A DNA stretch of 64,000 bases, from NCBI RefSeq assembly GCF_030812995.1, contig NZ_JAUSTT010000009.1, forward strand, positions 89,745-153,744, given 5' to 3'. The notes under the pieces were generated by a model, which was not told the origin of the DNA, did no database searches, and saw nothing but the letters and a program-made list of their open reading frames with translations. A program made the position numbers and the translations under genes. Positions 13,121 to 21,822 of this stretch are shown here, piece by piece. Position 1 is the first letter of the stretch; each line of letters starts with the position of its first letter. Origin of the DNA: Bacillus chungangensis (GTDB taxonomy: Bacteria > Bacillota > Bacilli > Bacillales > Bacillaceae_C).

Positions 13121-13585
13121 TTATCCTAAAATCGGTTTTCCGAAACTGTCTAAAATATCCACATCTTCATAAGTGAAAGATACTTCTTCGTCTAAGTATT
13201 CACTATCAACATCCAATTTCGCCATAAATGCTTCATCCAAGTTCACGAACTTCAAGAGTGTTGTTTGTTTACCGATGCTAGATGTTGGATCTTCATTAAT
13301 AACCTGCATATCGAAATACGTATCCTTGCCTGTTTTAATATACTCTAGCATCAACTTCCGAAATAATGTCGTAGCATAGTAGATCGTCATTGTTCCAGTA
13401 CCTGCCCAACCTGCCGCTTTATGCTGTTCACCGCGATGTCCTAACGATTTCATCGATGACTTTTTCTTATCTGCTTTTGCTTCGATTTTTTTAGCATAAA
13501 ACATTTCTTCGACATTACCGTTTATAATGGCATAAGCCTTGCCTTCCTGACCGCTAATCGCATCTTTTGCTCTAAAAAATCCCAC
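13121..13585 (-). CDS. xkdM: Tail tube protein (XkdM type)
   Basis: 154-residue tube protein of the XkdM/DUF2001 family. Landmarks: RAKDAISGQEGKAYAIINGN at the start, MKSLGHRGEQHKAAGWAGTGT, YYATTLFRKLMLEYIKTGKD and a final DVDILDSFGKPILG. In contractile tails about 150-residue tube subunits form stacked hexamers inside the sheath. It lies 1 base after the sheath gene and before the chaperone, the standard order. Confidence 0.92.
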   Translation of the reverse strand: MGFFRAKDAISGQEGKAYAIINGNVEEMFYAKKIEAKADKKKSSMKSLGHRGEQHKAAGWAGTGTMTIYYATTLFRKLMLEYIKTGKDTYFDMQVINEDPTSSIGKQTTLLKFVNLDEAFMAKLDVDSEYLDEEVSFTYEDVDILDSFGKPILG

Positions 13586-13586
13586 A

Positions 13587-14903
13587 TTACTTCACCTCTA
13601 CTTTCATGTAAATTTTCTCGATGCTATCCACCGGCTGTACGTAGACCTCCGAATACACACTATCTATTTCATTACCCTGTTCTACTAAGATGTCTTGTGC
13701 ACCATCGAAATTTTGAATGGCGTTAATTCCTTGAAGAGTTTCCATGTAATTAATACATTCGCCCTTTAAAAGATTTCGGCCATCTGCATTGTTATCCACT
13801 TTTCCGATATAAAAAGACTCAAATATTCTTTGAAAGTCATTGTTAATACTGTCTATAACCCTAATAACACGATTTTTTGCAAATGCCTTCCCATGTTTCG
13901 GTGTAAAAGATGTTAATGTGTTAATATCTTGCTCAACAACAGCACGACCTTGTCTATGTGTGAATATAAATTCACCATTTTTCAGGGCATTGACAATTTG
14001 TGAGTTTGTATAACGTTCTGAAACGTCTACAGCATCATCGTATACCTGATATGTGAGGGATTGATTCACATTAGCCCCTGCTGTAGCTCCTGCTACCCAC
14101 GCTACCGCTTGTTCAGCGTTTAATTCTGTACCATCAGCAAGTATCACGCCATTTTTTACTGAGATAACACCCTCATGATCGGCGATAGGATAATTTTCAA
14201 CGACAACTTGGATTTTAAAACCCTCATCGTCACGCAAGCGTTTTACAAAGGATGTATATAGTCCTTTAAGTACGGCATCTTTTGAAACGAGTGCCATTGT
14301 ATTAAACTCGTAAACTTCGATAGCTTCTAAATAATCGGTGTGATCACCGTTAGTTACAAGGCCATCTAACCCTCCCACGAGAGGTAAACCAGCTGTTCCT
14401 TCCAAGTTACCAGTGCCGTTGAATGTCACCCAATTATTTTGTTGTAGTTCAGAAATGGCGGTAACTGTCTGTAAGTCTACTTCCGCACCATCAACCAGCG
14501 TTTGGACATCAAATTTCGTTTCGTCATCGATGTTCTCCTGAACAACGATAGAAATGTCATTGCCACGAATGCCGCCGTATTTCGCTGTGACTGTTAATTC
14601 ACCATGTGTCGCTGACGCTTTAGTTCCTCCGTTTAAACGGTAAAGAAGTATTGTTTTCGCTCGTTTTAACGATTCACGAACCAACAGCATTTCAGGATCC
14701 GTAATGTCATAGCCAAGGACATTTTTAAGATTTTCCCCTGCTTGAATTGTGATAACTTCTTTTGTCGCTCCCCAAGATAGTGGTAAAGCCATTGTGACAA
14801 TGCCGCGATCTCCGACAGTCCCTAGGGGTTTTGGTTCTGTTTCGAAGTTGATATACACGCCTGGCCTGACTTTATTCTGCGTTAACCATGTACCTCCTGC
14901 CAT
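13587..14903 (-). CDS. xkdK: Contractile tail sheath protein (XkdK)
   Basis: 438-residue tail sheath protein; contraction of the sheath drives the tube through the envelope. The N-terminal MAGGTWLTQNKVRPGVYINF pattern (K-x-R-P-G-x-Y-[IV]-N) and GDRGIVTMALPLSWGATKEV are typical of Gram-positive sheath proteins. The C-terminal domain carries TNSQIVNALKNGEFIFTHRQ, VEQDINTLTSFTPKHGKAF and VDSIEKIYMKVEV. Length and position upstream of the tube gene match PBSX. It establishes that this is a myophage-type prophage. Confidence 0.96.
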   Translation of the reverse strand: MAGGTWLTQNKVRPGVYINFETEPKPLGTVGDRGIVTMALPLSWGATKEVITIQAGENLKNVLGYDITDPEMLLVRESLKRAKTILLYRLNGGTKASATHGELTVTAKYGGIRGNDISIVVQENIDDETKFDVQTLVDGAEVDLQTVTAISELQQNNWVTFNGTGNLEGTAGLPLVGGLDGLVTNGDHTDYLEAIEVYEFNTMALVSKDAVLKGLYTSFVKRLRDDEGFKIQVVVENYPIADHEGVISVKNGVILADGTELNAEQAVAWVAGATAGANVNQSLTYQVYDDAVDVSERYTNSQIVNALKNGEFIFTHRQGRAVVEQDINTLTSFTPKHGKAFAKNRVIRVIDSINNDFQRIFESFYIGKVDNNADGRNLLKGECINYMETLQGINAIQNFDGAQDILVEQGNEIDSVYSEVYVQPVDSIEKIYMKVEVK

Positions 14904-15089
14904 TTAGTTCACTTCCTTTTTCATAAAGTCATCCATAATCTGTTTTACTTGATCATTTGTGTATTTCTGTTCATCCAACAGCAACACATTCAATACATCT
15001 TTTTGTATAGTGGTAAACTTCTTTGATGCAAGAAATTGCTGCTTTGTATACTCTGTATTTTTCTTAACTACTTCAGCTTTTTTAGCCAT
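14904..15089 (-). CDS. Small protein preceding the sheath (YqzN/XkzB position)
   Basis: 61-residue Lys-rich protein between the XkdJ-like gene (8-base overlap) and the sheath gene (adjacent). It has AKKAEVVKKNTEYTKQQFLA and a C-terminal helix NDQVKQIMDDFMKKEVN. A small gene in this slot is a constant of PBSX-type clusters (YqzN/XkzB-like); its function is unknown. It resembles histone-like assembly factors only in charge. Confidence 0.7.
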   Translation of the reverse strand: MAKKAEVVKKNTEYTKQQFLASKKFTTIQKDVLNVLLLDEQKYTNDQVKQIMDDFMKKEVN

Positions 15090-15516
15090 TTTTTAAATAC
15101 TCCTCCTGTTCAAGAGTTTGCATTTTGATTCCCTTTTCTTTCTCACGCATGACGTGAAATTCATAGTCAACATAAAAATGGAGAACACCATCAATGATTT
15201 CACCGCTCATTTTTTTACCTCTGAGTAAATCGCCATTCATTGCGATATACTCCATATGTTCATACAGTTGTTCATTCATCTCATGACGATCCGCATTTGT
15301 TTTCGCAAAGAAATGGATGTCGAATGAATGCGATCGCTTGTATCGTCTATTAAATTCACGATCACTTGCAGTAGGGAACATTTTCACAAAAAAACAAGGC
15401 TCCTCTAGCCCTTGTAATATTTCCTCTCCGTATATGTCGATATCAGGAAAGTGCTTATCTAGTGCGGATATGACTGCCTTTCGCACATCATCAATAGTTA
15501 CCACTCTTGTTATCAC
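15082..15516 (-). CDS. Tail terminator-like protein (XkdJ position)
   Basis: 144-residue protein in the slot of PBSX XkdJ, whose family (DUF6838-like) is thought to be the tail terminator or tail-to-head joining protein. Landmarks: DDVRKAVISALDKHFPDIDI, EPCFFVKMFPTASDREFNRR, and a C-terminal DGVLHFYVDYEFHVMREKEK stretch. Fold prediction would be the gpU/tail-terminator alpha-beta type. Start GTG/ATG ambiguity does not change the core. Neighbours are the gp10-like protein and the small pre-sheath gene. Confidence 0.78.
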   Translation of the reverse strand: MITRVVTIDDVRKAVISALDKHFPDIDIYGEEILQGLEEPCFFVKMFPTASDREFNRRYKRSHSFDIHFFAKTNADRHEMNEQLYEHMEYIAMNGDLLRGKKMSGEIIDGVLHFYVDYEFHVMREKEKGIKMQTLEQEEYLKNG

Positions 15517-15518
15517 TC

Positions 15519-16013
15519 CTATCTATGAGGACGTCCATTCACAATATTGTTTAGTAATTCGGCCGAACGCTTTTCAAGATACTTGGGTAACTCTCGCTCG
15601 ATTTCTTTCATGGAGATAGTCATCATAAACCGTCCTTCAACCCATCCGCCTTTCTTACCGACTTGCATACCTGTTTTGGCGTTAGGATCATACACAAACG
15701 TTTTCCCTTGCCAATATCCAGGAACCCAGTGAGCGCGGAAACCATTTTCAACGAAAGAGGCGTATTCAGTGTTGTTGAATATCTCCACAACATATGAATT
15801 ACCATGACGTTGTACCTTGCCAACAGTCCATGCTCGACGAAGCTGGCCATCACCTACTGGCGTTCGTTTTTTTATTTTACGATCCGCACGAAAAGCCATC
15901 TCTAAAAGAAAATCTTGAATGAACCTTTCTACCACTCGTTCATCTAGCGCCTTTTGAAAAGTTTTGGCCATCTTCTCGAACTCGCCAAAGTCAAATTCTC
16001 CCCATTTGGCCAT
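15519..16013 (-). CDS. HK97 gp10-like head-tail protein (XkdI)
   Basis: 164-residue protein of the HK97 gp10 family, part of the connector between head and tail. Typical segments: MAFRADRKIKKRTPVGDGQL followed by RRAWTVGK, then YVVEIFNNTEYASFVENGFR, and a terminal KEIERELPKYLEKRSAELLN helix. The K-x-x-T-P-V-x-x-G-x-L-R motif is the family signature. It abuts the XkdH-like gene (1-base overlap at 16013). Confidence 0.9.
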   Translation of the reverse strand: MAKWGEFDFGEFEKMAKTFQKALDERVVERFIQDFLLEMAFRADRKIKKRTPVGDGQLRRAWTVGKVQRHGNSYVVEIFNNTEYASFVENGFRAHWVPGYWQGKTFVYDPNAKTGMQVGKKGGWVEGRFMMTISMKEIERELPKYLEKRSAELLNNIVNGRPHR

Positions 16014-16369
16014 TATGCGTAATCCTCTCGACTTAATGTAACTTCTTGATGACTTTGATAGATGAAAGGCTCTCCTGCTGTGTATTTACGTTTCATCGTC
16101 CCTTTGGTAACTTCTATTTCATCACCTTGCAAAATTTCCAAATCAGGCGATATAAACAGCTTAGTTTCATAAGTTATGTCGTTTTGTGCATCGGATTGGT
16201 TGTTTGAACCAAGTGCCTTTTGAGATAGTCGGCAAGGTTGGTCTTTATAAATGACATGTAATTCATGTTTTGTTTCTCCACCTACTTTAAATTTTTCATA
16301 ACGACTAATAGAAACTTTATCTTCATACGTCTTTTCAATAGCTTTACGATGATGCTTGTAATTGATCAT
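16013..16369 (-). CDS. Head closure/stopper protein (XkdH, DUF3599)
   Basis: 118-residue protein in the XkdH/DUF3599 group. It has YEDKVSISRYEKFKVGGETK, DQPCRLSQKALGSNNQSDAQ and SPDLEILQGDEIEVTKGTMK, a beta-rich stopper-like pattern similar to SPP1 gp16-type head-closure proteins. Position between the gp6-like connector and gp10-like protein agrees. Coupled by 4-base overlap upstream. Confidence 0.82.
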   Translation of the reverse strand: MINYKHHRKAIEKTYEDKVSISRYEKFKVGGETKHELHVIYKDQPCRLSQKALGSNNQSDAQNDITYETKLFISPDLEILQGDEIEVTKGTMKRKYTAGEPFIYQSHQEVTLSREDYA

Positions 16370-16743
16370 AGGCTTTTAAGCCTCCTAAATCTGTTCAATT
16401 CATGGCGATAATTCAAAACTACATCGTCTAATGTCGCCTTAGACGTACTGGTCACTTCATTTCCTTTACTTCCATAAGAAATTGATGTATCACCTAACTT
16501 AACACTAGCCATCGACTCACTGACGCTGTTAGCTATAGCTTCTTCGTTCGGATGTTCTACTCTCAATAAATCGATTGTTATAGAAGCCCACATTCGCTTA
16601 AGAGCTTCTGGAACTTTACTGATATTACAGTAGAGTTTAATTTTCCATTCTACTTGTTCGATGTAGTCAAAAATTAAATCATCCAACGAATTATCCTGAA
16701 GTTTAAGACGGCGCTTTACTATAACCAGAACATCATTCCTCAT
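16366..16743 (-). CDS. Head-tail connector (gp6/gp15-like adaptor)
   Basis: 125-residue helical adaptor of the gp6/gp15 type that docks on the portal. The internal ATG at 16743 is preferred: it overlaps the preceding stop and has GAGGA upstream, whereas the longer frame would read 40 bases into the previous gene. Segments: NSLDDLIFDYIEQVEWKIKL and VPEALKRMWASITIDLLRVE match the helical core; the C-terminus LDDVVLNYRHELNRFRRL is the portal-binding-like helix. Confidence 0.82.
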   Translation of the reverse strand: MRNDVLVIVKRRLKLQDNSLDDLIFDYIEQVEWKIKLYCNISKVPEALKRMWASITIDLLRVEHPNEEAIANSVSESMASVKLGDTSISYGSKGNEVTSTSKATLDDVVLNYRHELNRFRRLKSL

Positions 16744-16915
16744 TAATAACGCCATCCTCCAAGAAAACATCATAATCTTCTTGTGATATTTTTAAGGTAT
16801 CGCCACTCTTATAACGCTGTCCTCTATACTTGATATTCCTGATCAATGTAACTGTCAGCTGCTTATTTTTACTCGTCTTACTTGCTTTAGGTTTTTCCTG
16901 CTGTTCCACAAGCAA
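16733..16915 (-). CDS. Small conserved head-region protein
   Basis: 60-residue protein with an N-terminal Lys/Ser-rich tail and a small SH3-like or barrel core (QLTVTLIRNIKYRGQRYKSG, then DTLKISQEDYDVFLEDGVIN). Similar short proteins sit between the capsid and connector genes in many Firmicutes phages. Function unknown; possibly capsid- or connector-associated. Confidence 0.65.
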   Translation of the reverse strand: MLVEQQEKPKASKTSKNKQLTVTLIRNIKYRGQRYKSGDTLKISQEDYDVFLEDGVINEE

Positions 16916-16934
16916 TTCCTCCTTTCAACAAAAC

Positions 16935-16956
16935 ACAAGGGAATCTTCTCCCTTGT
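16935..16956 (-). terminator. Terminator after the major capsid gene
   Basis: Minus-strand ACAAGGGA-gaagat-TCCCTTGT followed by GTTTTGTT. Partial termination here would raise capsid mRNA relative to connector genes. Confidence 0.65.
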
Positions 16957-16960
16957 ATCA

Positions 16961-18019
16961 TTAATTCACTTTAGCAATGAAAATAGTGTCAATTGTTTCA
17001 AAGCTTGGCATCATAATAGCAGATACTACTGTCATAACATTGACTGGATGCGGCTCCTTGATGGTGGATACAGCCACGCCTGTATTCACAATGGAAACAT
17101 CAGCATTCGTACTGCCAGACATTAAATCTGACTCCTCTGGTGTAGTACCGAAGTACGTGTTTCCTAGATTACCGTCTGGAATCAAAGTAAAGTGGTCGTC
17201 TGGATAGAATAAGTGAGTACTGCCGTCTTGCAATGCGAACTTCTTGTTATAAACCGCTACTGATACACCTAACTTTGTTTGAAGGTACTGCTTTAGCATG
17301 TTATCTGTCATGATAATGTTTTGACCACCAAGAGGATTCATATCCAAACGAATCTTCTTGTTTTTCAATAAGCAGTTCCAAGTCTTTCTGGTGCAGATTG
17401 CGTTAGTTGGTCGAACTCCTGTATCATCTTCTACTTTATCCTGCCAGGTCATAATATCTTCGATGGGATCAGAGTTTTCAACATCGCTCCACTTGGCTCC
17501 GCTGTCACCTGAACCTGTAAGAGTTTCTTTATGTTCATTTGGCATGTCATAGTTATACTCGTAGTCTACTCGATTTGCAGTAATCTTTATTTTCCCTGTT
17601 GATAATAGCTGCATAATCATTCGTTCAGGCTGCACCAGGGCCCCGTTTACAAGACTAGTTACGTCATCGTAAATGTTATTGATGATAGGCATAATTAAAC
17701 TGTCGTTAACTGAGCTTGTTAATCTATTTAATTCCTGCCTGTCTTTTTCACCTATTCTCATAGATTCACGAAAGAAAGGCATTTCAGTTTGAACTTTATC
17801 GAATCCAATACGGTCTCTTACTGTCGCTTTGGAATCAAATTCAGACGGCATTAACGCCACTGGTAGTCCCTTTGATCCTTTAATCCAGGACAAATCAAGC
17901 CCTAGCTGCTTCTTAGCTGGGAACAGTGTTGCTCCCAGGTACGGAATAGCATTCGAAGGATTATTCTCATAGTATGTCGCTATACTTTTGGCATTTACCA
18001 AATCAAAAATAGTGCTCAT
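16961..18019 (-). CDS. Major capsid protein (gpE family)
   Basis: 352-residue major capsid protein of the lambda gpE-like family. Landmarks: TIFDLVNAKSIATYYENNPS, 'AIPYLGATLFPAKKQLGLDL' (the P-x-L-G-x-x-L-F-P-x-x-K motif is characteristic), GTTPEESDLMSGSTNADVSI, and the C-terminal 'VNVMTVVSAIMMPSFETIDT'. The family assembles HK97-fold shells and usually needs a decoration protein and a scaffold, both found next to it. Followed by a terminator. Confidence 0.94.
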   Translation of the reverse strand: MSTIFDLVNAKSIATYYENNPSNAIPYLGATLFPAKKQLGLDLSWIKGSKGLPVALMPSEFDSKATVRDRIGFDKVQTEMPFFRESMRIGEKDRQELNRLTSSVNDSLIMPIINNIYDDVTSLVNGALVQPERMIMQLLSTGKIKITANRVDYEYNYDMPNEHKETLTGSGDSGAKWSDVENSDPIEDIMTWQDKVEDDTGVRPTNAICTRKTWNCLLKNKKIRLDMNPLGGQNIIMTDNMLKQYLQTKLGVSVAVYNKKFALQDGSTHLFYPDDHFTLIPDGNLGNTYFGTTPEESDLMSGSTNADVSIVNTGVAVSTIKEPHPVNVMTVVSAIMMPSFETIDTIFIAKVN

Positions 18020-18034
18020 ATTCTCATTCCTCTC

Positions 18035-18394
18035 TTATTTCAAAAATGTGATTTGTTTTAGTGCTGTTTTCGTTTCCCCATCTGGAACTTCAGGAATTTT
18101 ATTTAAATCTATAAATCCATGAATAACCATAGATCCAGATGCTGATCCGTATGTGACATCTACATCATTAAGCAGGACTCCTTCTGCCTCTGCCCCTGTT
18201 ACTTTCCTTACGGATTTGGACTGATCTTCGAGAACTCCACCACCTACTATTGTTCCAGCTGGAACGATCTTTTTACCTTCTTTATTTGGGAAAACACCTT
18301 TATCATCCACTGTTACAGTTAACGCCACATAATGATCCGGGAACTTCAAAATTTCTTTTTTGTTTGCATATTTCGTTACTAAAAATTTACTCAC
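18035..18394 (-). CDS. Head decoration/stabilisation protein
   Basis: 119-residue beta-rich protein directly upstream of the capsid gene, the usual slot for a capsid decoration (gpD-like) protein. It has KFLVTKYANKKEILKFPDHY, a repeated Gly-Val-Ile/Pro pattern (GKKIVPAGTIVGGGVLEDQS) and GSMVIHGFIDLNKIPEVP. Proteins with 'IPAGTIVGG' and 'VxGFID--K-P' in this position are annotated as head decoration or DUF-type capsid cement. Function inferred from family resemblance and position. Confidence 0.75.
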   Translation of the reverse strand: MSKFLVTKYANKKEILKFPDHYVALTVTVDDKGVFPNKEGKKIVPAGTIVGGGVLEDQSKSVRKVTGAEAEGVLLNDVDVTYGSASGSMVIHGFIDLNKIPEVPDGETKTALKQITFLK

Positions 18395-18408
18395 AACCTT
18401 CTACCTCC

Positions 18409-19068
18409 TTATCCAAAGTAAGATTTTCTTGCTTTCTCTAAGTCTTCATTCTTTTTCGTGTATAGATCAGCAAGACGCTTTCCGATATTGCTTTCCTCCA
18501 CTCTTGCTTTGCCTCCCTTTGGTGATGACCCTTTCAGCCTTTCAGTTACTGCGTTTTCAACAGCTTCCCGAAATGCTTTTTCAAAAATATCTACGTTATC
18601 CTTTGTTTTTTCTGCATCATCTGCTAGAAGAATGTCGGCAAACTGAATAGGCAACTCCTTTTCATTTAAAAAGTTGATCGTTTCAAGTTTAAGTTCCTTT
18701 TGTTGAATAGCCCTTTCCCTATCCTCGATTTCCTTTTTAGATTTTTCCAGCAGCGCCTTTTCTTTTTCGCTTGCAGTCATGTTAGCTAGTTTTTCCGCTT
18801 CAGCTTTTTCTGCTTCGAGTTTATCCTTGAATTCCTTCTCCCATTTTTCTTGAGCTGTTTTCAATGCTCCAGTGACACGCTTGTCCGCCTCGCTTTGAAG
18901 TAACTTTAAAAGCTCTTCTTGTGATTTCGGAAGCTCTATTTCTTCAGATTTTCCATCGGCTGTTGTCTGATGATCACCAGTGCTTTGATTGCCATCCTCA
19001 ACTCCCTCTTCTGCTGCAAAGAATTGCAGATCAACTTTCAATGGTTTCTTTTCAACCTCAAACATCAT
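18409..19068 (-). CDS. Phage scaffolding protein (DUF4355/gp20 type)
   Basis: About 219 residues; start taken at ATG 19068 (or 19065) because GGAGG lies 5-8 bases upstream, rather than the earlier in-frame ATG. The N-terminus VDLQFFAAEEGVEDG is the 'LQFFA' signature of Firmicutes scaffold proteins. The middle (about 55-135) is a long coiled coil rich in E and K; the C-terminus (GGKARVEESNIGKRLADLYT, then KARKSYFG) is the basic capsid-binding tail. It guides capsid assembly and is then lost from the prohead. Confidence 0.9.
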   Translation of the reverse strand: MMFEVEKKPLKVDLQFFAAEEGVEDGNQSTGDHQTTADGKSEEIELPKSQEELLKLLQSEADKRVTGALKTAQEKWEKEFKDKLEAEKAEAEKLANMTASEKEKALLEKSKKEIEDRERAIQQKELKLETINFLNEKELPIQFADILLADDAEKTKDNVDIFEKAFREAVENAVTERLKGSSPKGGKARVEESNIGKRLADLYTKKNEDLEKARKSYFG

Positions 19069-19162
19069 CAATTCCTCCATTTGCCCCTTATAGTGCAACG
19101 CCTGTAAGTTGCAGTTTTTTTACAAATAAATAAGCACCTGCTATTCTAATTAGCTGATGCTT

Positions 19163-20197
19163 TCATTGATCTTTATTGCCAACAACATGCTTTTGATACC
19201 ACGTGTCATAAGTCATATTCGCAGGTACATAATATGATTTTCCATCCTCACTTTTCGCAATACGCTCCCCCTCATCTGAATCAAAATAAGCAACAGTTGT
19301 ACAACGACAATTCGGATGTAATGGACTAGCATTAACGCCTATCTGCTTTTCAGATAGTTTGAACACCATTCCATCAAGTGGACCACAGATCTCACATGTC
19401 CGTTCGTCCATAGTGGCAAGAAACTCATATTTTTTAACTACTCCACTAGCCTTGTATCCATCAATTGTTCCTTCAGTTACAATGTTGGATGTTTCTGTAC
19501 GAACAATGCGAGCAGCATTTGAATATGACACATTCATTCGTTTCGCTAGCGATTGGGTAGTCCTATCGACACTATCACCACGAACGAAAACTTGTGATAG
19601 ATTGATCTCTAGCTCACGTAACAACTTTTCCCTATCGCTCCATATACGTTGGCTAAAATTACCCCCAACCCAAGGCTTCGAGATAATCTTCTTAACTGCT
19701 TCATGATGGACCTTAGAAAACGGTGTTCCAATACCTGTTCTTTTTTGAATTTCAAATAAAGTCTTGTAATAAGTATCCTTATAAACATCACCAAGTAACG
19801 CCTGTGTGCCTTCCTGTACGTTTTCGTTTAGCGTTTTGATTTGATGCCTTATCTGAATCTGCAAAGCTTCAAGTCGGCTAATACGAGTCTTGTAATAAGC
19901 GTTGTTCAATTCTTTTGTCCATCGGCCGTCGACATTATCTTTCGCTTTTTCGATAAACTCTTCTAATGACATTCGAAACTCTTTTAATTCACCACTTGTT
20001 AATAATTTTCTGGACGATGCCATGTCAATCTCATTATTAACAGCAAAACGCTGGTAAAACACTTCAATGTCACGCTGGATACTTCGAATAGCCCTATCAT
20101 ATTCCCGTCTTAATAAAGTAATGTATTTGTCAGCTTTAAGGTGCTGGCGATTAGCTACTTGCTCAGCTCGTTTTTGCCAGTAGTCAGCTGATTTCAT
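19163..20197 (-). CDS. Phage minor head protein (SPP1 gp7 / Mu gpF family)
   Basis: 344-residue head morphogenesis protein. The C-terminal gpF/gp7 domain is clear: RIVRTETSNIVTEGTIDGYK, DERTCEICGPLDGMVFKLSE (a C-x2-C pair) and ASPLHPNCRCTTVAYFD (another Cys pair), probably binding zinc. The N-terminal 160 residues are helical. In SPP1 gp7 enters the capsid with the portal and affects DNA ejection. It overlaps the small gene at 20194 by 4 bases. Confidence 0.92.
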   Translation of the reverse strand: MKSADYWQKRAEQVANRQHLKADKYITLLRREYDRAIRSIQRDIEVFYQRFAVNNEIDMASSRKLLTSGELKEFRMSLEEFIEKAKDNVDGRWTKELNNAYYKTRISRLEALQIQIRHQIKTLNENVQEGTQALLGDVYKDTYYKTLFEIQKRTGIGTPFSKVHHEAVKKIISKPWVGGNFSQRIWSDREKLLRELEINLSQVFVRGDSVDRTTQSLAKRMNVSYSNAARIVRTETSNIVTEGTIDGYKASGVVKKYEFLATMDERTCEICGPLDGMVFKLSEKQIGVNASPLHPNCRCTTVAYFDSDEGERIAKSEDGKSYYVPANMTYDTWYQKHVVGNKDQ

Positions 20198-20478
20198 TCA
20201 TATATACCTTTTACCGAAGCTGTTTCTTTTTCAAGACTCTTACTGATTCTCTTAATAAGTGAATCTATATCACAGTCATTATCAACACTTTTTGTTTGGA
20301 TATTTACTGTCGGTGAAAACTTTTGATGTTTCCTTTTTGTAACAGAAATAAGATCCGATAAAGCTCTAATTTCATTCGTGTCAATATCACTTCCTGTCAT
20401 AAGCCTACCTGTTAAATCTGCAGCTAAGCCATAAATCAACTCATCGATCTTTTCTTGTGTCTCCTTACTGATCATCAT
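20194..20478 (-). CDS. Small portal-adjacent protein sharing the tape measure C-terminal module
   Basis: 94-residue protein between portal (14-base overlap) and gp7-like gene (4-base overlap). N-terminal helix SKETQEKIDELIYGLAADLT. From about residue 38 the sequence aligns without gaps, apart from one residue near the end, to the last 57 residues of the tape measure: shared pieces are P-T-V, D-I-D--I-R-I-KSLE-E-AS and KG-Y at the C-terminus (13 of 19 identical in DIDSLIKRISKSLEKETAS). No known family recognised. The shared module implies a common binding partner or a duplication; see findings. Confidence 0.8.
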   Translation of the reverse strand: MMISKETQEKIDELIYGLAADLTGRLMTGSDIDTNEIRALSDLISVTKRKHQKFSPTVNIQTKSVDNDCDIDSLIKRISKSLEKETASVKGIYE

Positions 20479-21808
20479 ACTCTCCTCCCTTACCTTGTTT
20501 AACTAATAAGTCATAAGGATCTACGGCTCCTCTATATCCATCTTCCTCTTCTTGCTTTCTATCGATTTCTCCTTCGATATCATCGATAAAAGGCAATAAT
20601 CCTAATAAAGTCTTTTCGCTTAAAAGACCATATAAATCTTTAGCTATTTGTACTGTTTCCAGTAAGTTCTGAGGGATGTTTCGATGAAAGGAAATAAAAA
20701 TATCATCATACTCCCAAGAAGCACCCTTGATATTCAAAAAATTCGTTATGAGTTGAATTCGTTTAGTTAATCCAGTTTTAAATTTCCGCTCCTTAATGGC
20801 GGCAACTTGTTCTATTCCCCAAAGCTTGTATCGTAAAGCAACACCACTGAGATTTCCAGCGAACTCTTCATCAGTCAAATTGGGGATTTGGCTTAAACGA
20901 TGAATATCTTTCTGTAATCGGTTCTTGTAATTCTCTGTTACAGAATCATTCACTTCTTTGATCAACCATTGAGCTTGTCCGTTTTCATCTAGCAGTAACA
21001 CTCTCTTTTCTTTCGCATCGTCAATATCCTGCTGCTCAGTTCCGCTCATCCCGATTAAAACTAGATAGGCATCTGTAAAGTATTCAAAGTCATTAGCAGT
21101 ATCAGACTGAGACTTGTTATAAGCATCGATCAAAGACAAAACAATTTCAAAATCACCTATTCGTTCTTCATTATTCACATACTCTATTATTGGAACATCT
21201 CCAAAGTAATGCTCCTGGCGTTGTACTTCCTCAAATGTATCGTTCGTCATTGTAAATTCAATGATTTCATCGGCTGAGTAGACTTCTGCCTTTTCTACTT
21301 TGGTATTATCAACTAAGTTATGAGTTGTGTAATGCCTAATGGCAAAAATAAGATTCTCTTCAATATCATCCGAATATACTGGAATGATTGTCTTGTGATC
21401 GATGTTCTTGAAACGGACATTGGCCCCTTCGTCTACGTATAATAATTCGTATGCTACACCGCATATACTCATTTCCTTAGCGAGTTCATAGTTTACATCC
21501 TCTTCATAATTTCTATCCAAAACCGAAAATAATTGGTTTAAGTATTCCTCTTTATCACTATCATAAGTAACCGGACGTCCCATAAAATAACCAGTTGAGA
21601 TATCAGTAATATATTTAGCGTAATTACTTACAAGCTTATTGTTTGGTTTGTTCTCACCGACTGTGCGAGCTAGTATACTATGATTACCGCGATAATAGCC
21701 TTCTAAAGTTTCATATCGATCTATATGTTTTTTACCCCAGGCTTGAATGATGTTTTTTACCAATTCTCCCGATATTTCGGTGTCCTTGTCTAGTTTAATT
21801 TTTTGCAT
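20465..21808 (-). CDS. Phage portal protein (SPP1 gp6 family)
   Basis: 447-residue portal of the SPP1 gp6-like family, forming the dodecameric DNA channel at one capsid vertex. Landmarks: YETLEGYYRGNHSILARTVG, NYAKYITDISTGYFMGRPVT, the 'DYELAKEMSICGVAYELLYV' type core (here NYELAKEMSICGVAYELLYV), and YKLWGIEQVAAIKERKFKTG in the clip/stem region. Followed by gp7-like and scaffold genes, as in SPP1-type head modules. Confidence 0.95.
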   Translation of the reverse strand: MQKIKLDKDTEISGELVKNIIQAWGKKHIDRYETLEGYYRGNHSILARTVGENKPNNKLVSNYAKYITDISTGYFMGRPVTYDSDKEEYLNQLFSVLDRNYEEDVNYELAKEMSICGVAYELLYVDEGANVRFKNIDHKTIIPVYSDDIEENLIFAIRHYTTHNLVDNTKVEKAEVYSADEIIEFTMTNDTFEEVQRQEHYFGDVPIIEYVNNEERIGDFEIVLSLIDAYNKSQSDTANDFEYFTDAYLVLIGMSGTEQQDIDDAKEKRVLLLDENGQAQWLIKEVNDSVTENYKNRLQKDIHRLSQIPNLTDEEFAGNLSGVALRYKLWGIEQVAAIKERKFKTGLTKRIQLITNFLNIKGASWEYDDIFISFHRNIPQNLLETVQIAKDLYGLLSEKTLLGLLPFIDDIEGEIDRKQEEEDGYRGAVDPYDLLVKQGKGGEYDDQ

Positions 21809-21822
21809 TTATTTCACCACCT

